Source: Ferdinandcohnia sp036965045 (lineage in GTDB: Bacteria; Bacillota; Bacilli; Bacillales; Bacillaceae_L). Taken from it: a stretch of DNA of 64,000 bases. Both the position numbers and the translations under genes were made by a program. The notes under the pieces were generated by a model. That model made no database searches. It saw only the letters and a program-made list of their open reading frames with translations, and was not told the DNA's origin. Where the stretch lies: positions 62,001 through 126,000 of the forward strand of contig NZ_JBALOV010000014.1 in the NCBI RefSeq assembly GCF_036965045.1, in the 5' to 3' direction. How positions within the stretch are numbered: the first letter of the stretch is position 1; the number at the start of each line of letters is the position of its first letter. Of this stretch, positions 17,905 through 26,289 are shown piece by piece.

Positions 17905-18765
17905 TTAGCGCTCCTTTCTTAAACGAGGGTTTAAGATTTCTTCTAATGAATAGCCCGTAAAAGCAAAACCTATAACAAGTGTGGTAATTAATAAGCCAGG
18001 CGGAAGCACCCACCAAATCCAAGCATCTGTTAAAAATGCCCCTCTTGCTTGAGCATAATACAGGATTGTTCCCCAACTTTTTGTAAAAGGGTCTCCAAGT
18101 CCAAGAAAGCTTAAGGAAGCTTCTATTAATATCGCGTTACTAGCCGCAAGTACAAATTGAGAAAGGGCAATTGGTATAACCCCAGGTAAAATGTGACGCA
18201 TTAGAATAACCTTAATACTGGTCCCTATTGACTTTGCTGCCTCAACATACCCTTTAGTTTTCAATGTCAAAACTTGAGAACGAATAACTCTTGCCGGACT
18301 TGCCCATGAAATTAAACTGATAACTAGAATGATATTCCAAAAACTTGGCCCTATGAAAGCAGCTAAAAGTATCATAAGAGGCAGAAAAGGTATAACTAAA
18401 ACCAGATCTACTAGTCGCATTAAAATAGTATCGATTTTACCTCCATAGTAGCCTGCAATAATACCAACAATGCAGCCTAACAATATAGATATAAAAGCTG
18501 CAATTACTCCAATTAATAAAGAAATCCTAGTACCATATAAAAGTTCACTTAATATATCTTGACCGACATCGTTTGTACCTAACAAAAATAGTGAACTTGG
18601 TTTCTCGAATGGAGCTCCTACTCTTAGAGAAGGGTCAAAAGGAGCAATAAGAGGTGCTAACAAAGCAATCAAGAAAAATACCCCTAAAAGACACAAACCA
18701 AACATCCCAAGATTACTAGAAGTCAATACATTCCAATATTGTTTCCACTTATTTTGATTACCCAT
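17905..18765 (-). CDS. Peptide-type ABC transporter permease (DppC/OppC type)
   Basis: 286 residues with an N-terminal membrane helix, a periplasm-facing loop (LLGTNDVGQDILSELLYGTR, a family hallmark) and five further helices. The ATPase-coupling loop is EAAKSIGTS. It overlaps the DppB-type gene by 8 bp. Confidence 0.92.
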   Translation of the reverse strand: MGNQNKWKQYWNVLTSSNLGMFGLCLLGVFFLIALLAPLIAPFDPSLRVGAPFEKPSSLFLLGTNDVGQDILSELLYGTRISLLIGVIAAFISILLGCIVGIIAGYYGGKIDTILMRLVDLVLVIPFLPLMILLAAFIGPSFWNIILVISLISWASPARVIRSQVLTLKTKGYVEAAKSIGTSIKVILMRHILPGVIPIALSQFVLAASNAILIEASLSFLGLGDPFTKSWGTILYYAQARGAFLTDAWIWWVLPPGLLITTLVIGFAFTGYSLEEILNPRLRKER

Positions 18766-19744
18766 TATTGCTTCCCACCTTTGGATCTAGTAAAGGATAA
18801 ATCAAGTCTGCTAGGAAATTTGCAATAACAACACTAAACGTAATAATTAAAAAGGTTGCTTGAATTAGTGGATAATCCCTACTTAAGACAGATTCAAACA
18901 TTAAACGGCCTACTCCTGGATAAGCAAAGACAGTCTCAATTACGGTAGCCCCACCTAGTGTAAAACCAAGACTTAACATAAATACAGTTGCTACCGGTAA
19001 TAATGCATTTCTCATTGCATGTTTATATTTAATAACTTTTTCTTTTACTCCTTTAGCTTTAGCCATCATGATATAATCTTCACCTAAAACATTTAGCATT
19101 GAATATCGCATGATCATAAATGTACTCGTTACTGATATAAGAACGAGGGTCGTTAAAGGGAGAATAAGATGTTTCCCAATATCCAACATTCGATCAATAC
19201 CTGTAAGGTTTGACCATGCCTTTTCAGCACCAAATGCTGGTAACCATCCAAGTTGCGAAGCAAAGATCGATACCAAAATCATACCTACCCAAAATGATGG
19301 CATTGCACTTAAAAACATAAACAAAGTTAAGAGGTTCGCATCAGTTTTAGTTCCCCTTTTCCACGCTGAAACAGCTCCAAAAATAACACCTATGATTGTG
19401 GACAATACAAGACCAAGACCAGTCAAAAGCATCGTCCATGGCAAACGTTCTAACAAAAGTTCAGATATTGGCCTTTTTTGTTGATAAGAATAACCAAAGT
19501 CTCCTGTTAAAATACTTTTTGTATAAGTTATATATTGCTGCCATATGGAATCATTCAGCCCATGTTTTTCTAGAATTGCTTCCTTTTCAGCACTTGACAT
19601 GAAACCTACGTCCTCACCAGCCAAAAATACCAAAGGATTTCCTGGCATGAGTCTTGGTAAAAGAAAATTTAAAGTTAGCATCAAAAAAATAACGATTAAA
19701 TATTGTAAAAGCTTATTAGCAATAAATTTACCCAAAGCCTTCAC
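18758..19744 (-). CDS. Peptide-type ABC transporter permease (DppB/OppB type)
   Basis: About 328 residues, six helices, coupling loop MMAKAKGVKE. I preferred the GTG at 19744, spaced 8 bases from AAAAAGG, over a TTG two codons earlier that is too close. It follows the binding-protein gene by about 65 bp. Confidence 0.9.
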   Translation of the reverse strand: MKALGKFIANKLLQYLIVIFLMLTLNFLLPRLMPGNPLVFLAGEDVGFMSSAEKEAILEKHGLNDSIWQQYITYTKSILTGDFGYSYQQKRPISELLLERLPWTMLLTGLGLVLSTIIGVIFGAVSAWKRGTKTDANLLTLFMFLSAMPSFWVGMILVSIFASQLGWLPAFGAEKAWSNLTGIDRMLDIGKHLILPLTTLVLISVTSTFMIMRYSMLNVLGEDYIMMAKAKGVKEKVIKYKHAMRNALLPVATVFMLSLGFTLGGATVIETVFAYPGVGRLMFESVLSRDYPLIQATFLIITFSVVIANFLADLIYPLLDPKVGSNNG

Positions 19745-19810
19745 CCCCAAGAACCTTTTTTAAAATTACTCCCGTAAAAGGTAATCCTATTACGGGAGTA
19801 AATGTATTAA

Positions 19811-21616
19811 TTAAAAATCAAAATCATCATCTTGCTTAGTTTTGTTTTTGTTTCTTTTAAATAGGAAGAAAATAATTCCACCTAAAAGAATAATAGCCCC
19901 AAAAACATAAAGCATAGTGTTGTTCGAATTAGTAGATGCATTATCAGACTGTTTATTCTTCGTTTCAGATGCCTTATCTTCTTCATCATTTCCTTGATTT
20001 CCCGTTTCTTCTAGCGACTGTTTTTCACCAGAAACAAAAGACAATTTGTTGATAATACCCTTACCTACCTGAAACACAAATTGATCATACTTTTCAGGAT
20101 TATAAGCATTAATTATTTCTTGATAATATAACGTCACAAAAGGCGCTTCTTCAGCCACAAAAGACTGCATCTCTTTAATAATGTTATTTCGTTCAGCCTC
20201 GTTAAAAGTTTGCCCTAGTTCTTCACCCAATTTGTCAAAATCCGGATTGCTGTAACCACCTATATTTACAGAGCCTATTGCTGGATCTGAATGGAATAGT
20301 TCTACCATACGATCAGGGAACAATTGCATGGTATTTGACCAACTCCAAACTCCTAGATCATAATCTCTTCCTTTACTAACATCAAAGTCAGGCCACATTA
20401 ATGAATCAACAGTTGTTGCATCCATTGCTTTTACAGTGTTTTTAATCCCCACTTGATTTAACCATTCTGAGATTAACTCTGCTGTCCGGATTCGGATTGG
20501 ATTACTTGCGTAAACTAGCGTAGTTAAATCAATTTTTTCACCATTCTGACCCTCTCTTAAACCATCTCCATCTGTATCAACAAAACCATCACTTTCCAAT
20601 AATTCTTTTGCCTTTTCTGGATCAAATACCGGATTTAAGTCACTATTGTAAAATGTGGATGAAGGATGAATAAATCCTGGACTTCCAACTTCCGCATATC
20701 CAAGTAATACGGTATCCACTATATTTTTTTTATCAATTGCATAATCAATTGCTTGACGAAATGCAGTTTCTGTCATAGGATATTTCTCTGCATTAATCTG
20801 GAATAAACTAGTGCTATATCCTGGACCCCTTATTACCTTCAAAGAAGGGTTAGAATCAAATTGTTCAACTAACTCAGGAGATATACTAGAAGAAATAGCA
20901 TCTATTTCACCAGCTTGAAGAGCATTTAACATAGCGGTTGTATCTTCAATAATTGGAAATATTATTTCATTTATTGGTGGGGCACCTTTGAAGTAATCTG
21001 GGTTGGCTTTCATTTTGTAGTACTGACCTGATTTATGTTCTTCGAAAATATATGGTCCACTTCCGAGTGCATTTGTCTCATCGTCTGGCGTTGTAATTGA
21101 TGACCATATATGTTCAGGTAAAATTGGTAAATCAGCAAGTGGTTGAATCATGAAGTTTGGATTAGGTTCCGATAACACAAGTTTAATCGATGTGTCATTT
21201 GCTGCTTCTATTGATGTGATTGTTTTTAGTGGATTAGTAAACCGCGATTTTGGATACTTAATAAAATACTCCATTGTGAATTTGACATCTTGTGCAGTGA
21301 AAGGTTCACCATCGTGCCACTTAATATTTTCATGAAAAGTAAATTCATAAGTTAAACCGTCCTCACTTACTTTATAATCTTTAACAAGCCATGGTTGCGG
21401 AATATTGTTTTCATCAAGGTTAAATAGATTATCGTAGAGTAAATTTACTAAATCCAATCCCGGATAGCCCGTTACATAAGTATAAGGATTTAAACCATTT
21501 TCATCTTTTGTAATACCTACTCTAAGTGAATCGACAGGTTCTGCAGCATTTACAAAAGATAAATTTGAAACTAATAATAAAAAAATTAATCCTATGCTTA
21601 GAAAAGATTTCTTCAT
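19811..21616 (-). CDS. Family 5 extracellular solute-binding protein with a C-terminal membrane anchor
   Basis: 601 residues. Signal peptide about 1-25 (LLVSNLSFVNA, cut after AEP), then a peptide/nickel-type family 5 domain (GSGPYIFEEHKSG, WHDGEPFTAQDV). An Asn/Ser/Glu-rich linker of about 45 residues leads to a single C-terminal helix (LYVFGAIILLGGIIFFLF) and an RNKNKTKQ tail. There is no lipobox cysteine, so the protein is held by its C-terminus rather than by lipid, an uncommon design in Bacillaceae. It captures the importer's substrate outside the membrane. Confidence 0.9.
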   Translation of the reverse strand: MKKSFLSIGLIFLLLVSNLSFVNAAEPVDSLRVGITKDENGLNPYTYVTGYPGLDLVNLLYDNLFNLDENNIPQPWLVKDYKVSEDGLTYEFTFHENIKWHDGEPFTAQDVKFTMEYFIKYPKSRFTNPLKTITSIEAANDTSIKLVLSEPNPNFMIQPLADLPILPEHIWSSITTPDDETNALGSGPYIFEEHKSGQYYKMKANPDYFKGAPPINEIIFPIIEDTTAMLNALQAGEIDAISSSISPELVEQFDSNPSLKVIRGPGYSTSLFQINAEKYPMTETAFRQAIDYAIDKKNIVDTVLLGYAEVGSPGFIHPSSTFYNSDLNPVFDPEKAKELLESDGFVDTDGDGLREGQNGEKIDLTTLVYASNPIRIRTAELISEWLNQVGIKNTVKAMDATTVDSLMWPDFDVSKGRDYDLGVWSWSNTMQLFPDRMVELFHSDPAIGSVNIGGYSNPDFDKLGEELGQTFNEAERNNIIKEMQSFVAEEAPFVTLYYQEIINAYNPEKYDQFVFQVGKGIINKLSFVSGEKQSLEETGNQGNDEEDKASETKNKQSDNASTNSNNTMLYVFGAIILLGGIIFFLFKRNKNKTKQDDDFDF

Positions 21617-21647
21617 ATTTACCCCCCTAAATTTAAAAGATAGTTTA

Positions 21648-22397
21648 TTAAATGGTTAATTCCTGCAAATGAAAGTTCCCTTCTCTTTTGTATGCTTCTG
21701 CAAGCGCAAAATGTCCATGTGAAGGAAGACCGTGATAAACATGAACAGCCTTGTCAAGGACCTTATGGATAGCTCTTCCTTTTTCGTGATTATTCTTTAA
21801 TTGTGAAAAACCGGGACATAATATTTCCGCTGTTTCAGGATCTAACATTCTATCAAAATGCATCCCACTAAATTCCAATTGGCTTTCTAACATGTCCATA
21901 GCTTTTTCTTTCTTTTCCCATACATCAGCAATATCCACTACCGTATTTGGATGGTGTGGTGTCATATAATAAATTGTTGGAATCGGATGTGGGCTTAATC
22001 CTGGCAACTTATCTAAACCAAAGTCCCTACTAGCTAATGCAATAGATTCTAACAATAATGTCATCGCAGGGCGACGGTCAGGATCTAAATCATGGAAAGA
22101 GTGCTCTGGATCTTGGGTAATAATAATATCCGGTTTTACTTCTCGGATTACCTTGATTAGTTTTAATTTGGATTCTTCACTTAAATCTACTTTCCCAGCT
22201 TGAAAATTTAAGAAGGAAACTTGAACTCCTAATACTTCCGCTGCTTGTCTTACTTGTGGTTGACTTTTATCCCGACAGAGCATTATCGATGCGTATGATT
22301 CCCCGCCGCTTAATACATTTTTTGCTAAAGCTCCACCACATTCGACAACTTCCATCCCATAAACACCTAAAAATAAAACTCTTTGACCTTTTGCCAA
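21648..22397 (-). CDS. PIG-L/LmbE-fold protein with a lost metal-binding motif
   Basis: 249 residues, aligned by eye to the PIG-L deacetylase family. The N-terminal zinc motif normally reading HPDDE here reads VYGME (12-16) before the conserved CGG; the later HPDH-type ligand region reads DPDRR. The zinc ligands are therefore missing. It is either a degenerate or repurposed family member (binding protein or regulator). First gene of the importer operon, so its job is probably tied to the imported compound. TTG start with GGGGGA upstream. Confidence 0.75.
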   Translation of the reverse strand: MAKGQRVLFLGVYGMEVVECGGALAKNVLSGGESYASIMLCRDKSQPQVRQAAEVLGVQVSFLNFQAGKVDLSEESKLKLIKVIREVKPDIIITQDPEHSFHDLDPDRRPAMTLLLESIALASRDFGLDKLPGLSPHPIPTIYYMTPHHPNTVVDIADVWEKKEKAMDMLESQLEFSGMHFDRMLDPETAEILCPGFSQLKNNHEKGRAIHKVLDKAVHVYHGLPSHGHFALAEAYKREGNFHLQELTI

Positions 22398-22423
22398 TGT
22401 AATTCCCCCTTAAAATACAATAC

Positions 22424-22444
22424 CCCACTACTGTATATTGTGGG
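22424..22444. promoter_or_regulatory. Inverted repeat in the importer operon leader
   Basis: CCCAC and GTGGG are separated by 11 bp, between the predicted promoter and the PIG-L-like start. Possible operator. Confidence 0.3.
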
Positions 22445-22454
22445 TGTTAAAAAT

Positions 22455-22483
22455 ATCATAGTATTAAATCAAATGATTGTAAA
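22455..22483 (-). promoter_or_regulatory. Promoter of the ABC importer operon
   Basis: On the minus strand TTTACA (22478-22483) and TATGAT (22455-22460) are spaced by 17 bp, about 60 bp upstream of the TTG start. Confidence 0.5.
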
Positions 22484-22610
22484 TACTAAAAATTGAGAAA
22501 ATTTAAAACTGAATGAACGTTTTTTCACCTTCTTTGAAAGAATAAATTTTTTTTGCATTGCATGTCTAAGTTATACATATGATTTAGCAAATACAAGGAG
22601 GTAAAAATAG

Positions 22611-23552
22611 ATGAGTTTATTTTATAATTTTGTTATTATTACCGTCATTGCCTGTACGGTGCTAGCAGTGTTTTTTTCTTTTCTTCTGAAAAATAGACTG
22701 AGTAATATGCACAGTATGGTTTTGTCGATGGCTATGGGAATGAATGTTGGACTAGTAGTTGGTGTATTATTTGGTTCTTTATATCAAGGCAATCTATATT
22801 ATTCCACAATACTATCTGTTGCTATTGGTACACTTGCAGGACTAGCATGTGGTTTAAGTTTAGGACTACTTCCAATAGTTGAAGGATTCATGTCTGGGCT
22901 TATGGGTGGAATGATGGGTGCAATGCTCGGGGATATGATTACTCTGGAACAAGCAGATGTTTTGATCAATATCCTACTTACTCTCACAATCTGCTCTTTA
23001 TTTCTATTCTTGATTTTGCCAAGTTCGCTAGGAAAGGAAAATCGAATTGAAAAAAGAAGTTGGTTTTTAAAACCAATTCTTACATTTGCCTTTATAATCA
23101 CTTTACTCTATTTTGGTAATCAATTGGATAAAAACACGAAAATATCAAAAACTGAATCCTCAACAGGGACAAGTCATAATAACCATGAAAATCATGGAGG
23201 AACAACTGTAAATAATTCTTCTGAAATCACAATTAATGTTAACTCATCAACATTTTCTTACACTCCTTCTAAAATTATTATAAAGAAGAATCAGCCAGTT
23301 ATACTCACTTTAAAAAATAACGATGCAATAGAACATGATATTGAAATTAAAGAAATCCCAATTCATTCTCAGACAGAACAGAACCATTCTGAGCACTCCC
23401 ATGGTGAAGCAGATCTTCACCTGCATACCACAGAAAATAGCAGTAGTGTGATACACTTTACTCCCTTAAAAGAAGGCATTTACAAATTTTATTGTACCAT
23501 TCCTGGACATGCCAAGAATGGTATGATTGGAGAATTAGTGGTATTAAACTAG
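22611..23552 (+). CDS. Membrane protein with a C-terminal cupredoxin (blue copper) domain
   Basis: 313 residues. The N-terminal 170 residues hold about five membrane helices rich in Gly and Met (GLMGGMMGAMLGDM). A Ser/Asn/His linker (180-205) leads to a cupredoxin domain with a complete type-1 copper site: His242, Cys295, His300, Met305 (FYC-IPGH-M). A His-rich loop (253-275) interrupts it. The copper site faces outside. It may buffer copper or carry electrons. AAGGAGGT ribosome-binding site; monocistronic. Confidence 0.85.
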   Translation: MSLFYNFVIITVIACTVLAVFFSFLLKNRLSNMHSMVLSMAMGMNVGLVVGVLFGSLYQGNLYYSTILSVAIGTLAGLACGLSLGLLPIVEGFMSGLMGGMMGAMLGDMITLEQADVLINILLTLTICSLFLFLILPSSLGKENRIEKRSWFLKPILTFAFIITLLYFGNQLDKNTKISKTESSTGTSHNNHENHGGTTVNNSSEITINVNSSTFSYTPSKIIIKKNQPVILTLKNNDAIEHDIEIKEIPIHSQTEQNHSEHSHGEADLHLHTTENSSSVIHFTPLKEGIYKFYCTIPGHAKNGMIGELVVLN

Positions 23553-23580
23553 CAGCAGGCTAAAGGCCTGCTGCTTTTAT
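23552..23580 (+). terminator. Terminator of the cupredoxin gene
   Basis: GCAGCAGGC and GCCTGCTGC pair around TAAAG, followed by TTTTAT. The stem begins at the last base of the stop codon. Confidence 0.85.
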
Positions 23581-23665
23581 GTTGATTAGATTTTAGTTCT
23601 AATTACTATTTTTATTGTAGACTGAATTACTAAACAAAAAATTGCCAATTCTTAAGCGTGTTTAT

Positions 23666-23864
23666 TTAAATTAAAATAATGTTTATTTCTACCCCTTTTT
23701 CAAAAGCTTTAATATCTTCATCGCTAACTGATTTGAGATTGTGAAGAATCCACGCTTCGGTACCTATTTCAATTTTTGTATGAAGAAGAACACACCTTAC
23801 AGCAACACTTTCTATACTTTCGAATTATTTCATTTTTATGTGTATCAGAACCAGGTGGAACCAT
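23666..23864 (-). pseudogene. Possible frameshifted small gene remnant
   Basis: The minus strand has AAAGGA then ATG (23864) reading MVPPGSDTHKNEIIRK before going off frame; a second frame then reads VAVRCVLLHTKIEIGTEAWI and continues to a stop at 23666. The two parts join with a single frameshift into a protein-like sequence of about 65 residues. I do not recognise the family. Confidence 0.3.
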
Positions 23865-23952
23865 GTTTTTTTCCTTTATTAAATTCTCCCCTATTCAATA
23901 AGAGTTATTAAAGGTCATTTTAAGACTTTACATAAAATTCAAAATATTTTTA

Positions 23953-23997
23953 ATGACAATATCCCCCCTACGGGGATATAATCCCCTTAGGGAGGGG
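23953..23997 (+). promoter_or_regulatory. Promoter with CsoR-type operators
   Basis: ATGACA (23953-23958) and TATAAT (23977-23982) are 18 bp apart. Between them lies the perfect inverted repeat ATATCCCC-CCTAC-GGGGATAT (23959-23979), the C/G-rich layout of CsoR/RcnR/FrmR-family operators. A second CCCC-N7-GGGG element (23983-23997) overlaps the ribosome-binding site. The repressor gene starts 8 bp later, so autoregulation is very likely. Confidence 0.7.
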
Positions 23998-24005
23998 TCA
24001 ATAAA

Positions 24006-24302
24006 ATGAGTAAACGAGAAAATCAAAACCAAAAACACAATCACAAAAATAGGAAAAGTGTCATTAATAGACTAGCAAGAATTGAAGGTCATGTAAGAAG
24101 CGTTAGACAAATGGCTATTGATGACAGAGATTGCTCGGAAATCCTTTTACAAATAGCTGCGGTTAGGAAAGCATTGGATAATACAGCAAAATTGGTTCTA
24201 ACTGATCATATGGAAACTTGTTTAGTTGATGCTGTGCACGACGGAAATGAAGAAATAGTCATCAAGGATATAAAAAAAGCACTAGATAATTTTATCCGTT
24301 AG
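24006..24302 (+). CDS. CsoR/RcnR-family metal- or stress-sensing repressor
   Basis: 98 residues, all-helical. Cys43, His68 and Cys72 give the C-H-C set of CsoR; N-terminal His11 and His13 could add a ligand as in nickel sensors. NRLARIEGHVRSV is the DNA-binding helix. It is followed after 14 bp by a MATE exporter, so the pair forms an inducible efflux unit. Whether the signal is copper, nickel, aldehyde or persulfide cannot be told. Confidence 0.88.
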   Translation: MSKRENQNQKHNHKNRKSVINRLARIEGHVRSVRQMAIDDRDCSEILLQIAAVRKALDNTAKLVLTDHMETCLVDAVHDGNEEIVIKDIKKALDNFIR

Positions 24303-24316
24303 GGAGATGAAAGGAC

Positions 24317-25666
24317 ATGGGGGAGGTAAAACTTCAAGAACTCAAACTAAATGAAAAGAAAAATACAAAACAAAAGATATTAGTTATTCTTGCTTTGGCC
24401 GTTCCAGCAATGATTGAAAATATATTACAAACAGTTGTCGGATTTGTAGATACACTTTTCGTTGCCAAACTTGGGTTACATGCTGTAACGGCTGTTGGGA
24501 TTGCAAATACTGTGATAGCTGTTTATATTGCTGTTTTTATGGCACTAGGAGTTGGAACTACCTCTCTCATAGCAAGAAACATAGGGGCTGGTAACCTTCA
24601 AAAGGCAAGATCAATTGCTCGTCAATCAACGTTCATTTCAATAGTCAGCGGGTTGATTTTTGGAGCCATTTCTTTATTTTTTAGTGAATCTTTACTTCGT
24701 TTAATGGGGGCCGAAGGTGAAGTACTAAACAATGGTATTATCTATTTCCAAATTGTTGCTGTACCATCCGTTTTTATTTCACTGATGCTCATCTTTGGAA
24801 GCATTTTACGGGCGGCTGGTGATACGAAAACTCCAATGAAGGTTAGCTGGTGGATTAATATTATACACATCGTGTTGGACTATTTTCTTATTTTTGGTTT
24901 TCTTGGGCTAACAGGATTTGGGGTAGCCGGTGCCGCTTGGGCAACAGTAATAGTAAGAATTATCGGTACAATCGCTTTATATTATTATATTAAGAAATCT
25001 CCAGTCGCATTTTCTTTAAAGGAAGAAGCCTCTAAAGAAGATACAACATCAATATTAAAGTTATCAACACCAGCTGCCATTGAACGATTAATCATGCGTC
25101 TAGGTCAGGTTCTTTATTTTGGTCTTATTGTAAAAATAAGTGCCGATACTTTCGCAGCTCATTCTATAGCTGGTAATATTGAAATGTTTGCATATATGCC
25201 TGGCTATGGATTAGCCATAGCTGCTACTACATTAGTTGGTCAAAACGTGGGAGCAAATCGCTCTAAAGAGGCATATCAATATGGAATGATTACATCATGG
25301 ATTGCTGTTGTTTTTATGTCTGTTATAGGTATTTTGTTATTTTTCTTATCTCCATGGTTTGCTTCTTGGTTTACCACAGACAAAACTGCAATCGATATGG
25401 TCGTAACCGCACTAAGGATTGATGCTTTTGCTCAACCAGCTTTAGCTATTGGATTAGTATTAGCAGGTGCCTTACAGGGGGCTGGCGATACAAAAAGCCC
25501 GATGTTTAGTACTGCAATTGGTATGTGGGTAATCAGAATAATAGGCGTATACGTATTAGGGATTCAATTTGAAATGGGGATAACGGGGGTTTGGCTTTCT
25601 ATTGCTTTTGACTTATACGTACGTGCCATATTCCTATATTATAAATTCAAAACAAAAGTTAATTAG
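24317..25666 (+). CDS. MATE-family multidrug/cation antiporter
   Basis: 449 residues, 12 helices in two MATE repeats (ILRAAGDTKTPM in the first, LQGAGDTKSPMF in the second). NorM-like, driven by Na+ or H+. Co-transcribed with a CsoR-family repressor, which is unusual because those normally control metal P-type ATPases or RcnA-like exporters. Confidence 0.9.
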   Translation: MGEVKLQELKLNEKKNTKQKILVILALAVPAMIENILQTVVGFVDTLFVAKLGLHAVTAVGIANTVIAVYIAVFMALGVGTTSLIARNIGAGNLQKARSIARQSTFISIVSGLIFGAISLFFSESLLRLMGAEGEVLNNGIIYFQIVAVPSVFISLMLIFGSILRAAGDTKTPMKVSWWINIIHIVLDYFLIFGFLGLTGFGVAGAAWATVIVRIIGTIALYYYIKKSPVAFSLKEEASKEDTTSILKLSTPAAIERLIMRLGQVLYFGLIVKISADTFAAHSIAGNIEMFAYMPGYGLAIAATTLVGQNVGANRSKEAYQYGMITSWIAVVFMSVIGILLFFLSPWFASWFTTDKTAIDMVVTALRIDAFAQPALAIGLVLAGALQGAGDTKSPMFSTAIGMWVIRIIGVYVLGIQFEMGITGVWLSIAFDLYVRAIFLYYKFKTKVN

Positions 25667-25705
25667 ACCTTCAAAAATATTATTACAAATTTTAAAAAAG
25701 TACAT

Positions 25706-25734
25706 GTGCATTTTTATAATGCACTTTGTCTTTT
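25706..25734 (+). terminator. Terminator of the repressor-MATE operon
   Basis: GTGCAT and ATGCAC pair around a 7-nt loop and are followed by TTTGTCTTTT. Confidence 0.6.
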
Positions 25735-25883
25735 CAATAAACTATAATTTTGGATTACCTCCAATTATGTTTCCTTTTGATTTTTAATTATAGTTCTTAT
25801 GAAATAGATTACCCCTACTTTTAAAGTATAGTAGATTTGGGCTTACCTTCTGTTGTTCGATTGATTACTTGTTTCACTGAATA

Positions 25884-26090
25884 AGCTTCAATAAGTACTG
25901 CTGGAATCTTTCAAATTGAACTTGCAAATAGAAATACGCTTAGATTAACTTTACCTATTGTGGAGGTAAAGGTCACTAAACCTGATGGAACAATAGGTCT
26001 CAATCACATAGAAAAGGATAAGAAAAATAGCATCCTTCCCTTCAGTGCCAATGGGTTTAGATACAAGTGGATATTTATCCACCTTTTTTA
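25884..26090 (+). other. Open stretch without start codon, possible gene fragment
   Basis: About 58 sense codons run between stops on the plus strand (includes LRLTLPIVEVKVTKPDG) with no start codon or ribosome-binding site. It reads protein-like but I do not recognise it. I see nothing else in 25735-26229. Confidence 0.2.
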
Positions 26091-26229
26091 AAAAATATCC
26101 TTTAAAACCCTTTCGGTATAGTCAAAAAGATACAATGGCGCCTACATACTCTCCAAAATAAGAATTGTGAAGTTGCCCCCTCTACCTTATCCATTTATTA
26201 TTTTACAAATAAGCTGCTTTGCTTATATC

Positions 26230-26261
26230 AAAAAAAGCAAAGAAAACACCTTCTCTTTGCT
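26230..26261 (-). terminator. Terminator of the TOMM biosynthesis operon
   Basis: On the minus strand AGCAAAGA and TCTTTGCT pair around 10 nt and are followed by TTTTTTT. It lies about 30 bp after the SagB gene. Confidence 0.85.
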
Positions 26262-26289
26262 CTTCTAAACTATTAACTTTTAAAGTGTT

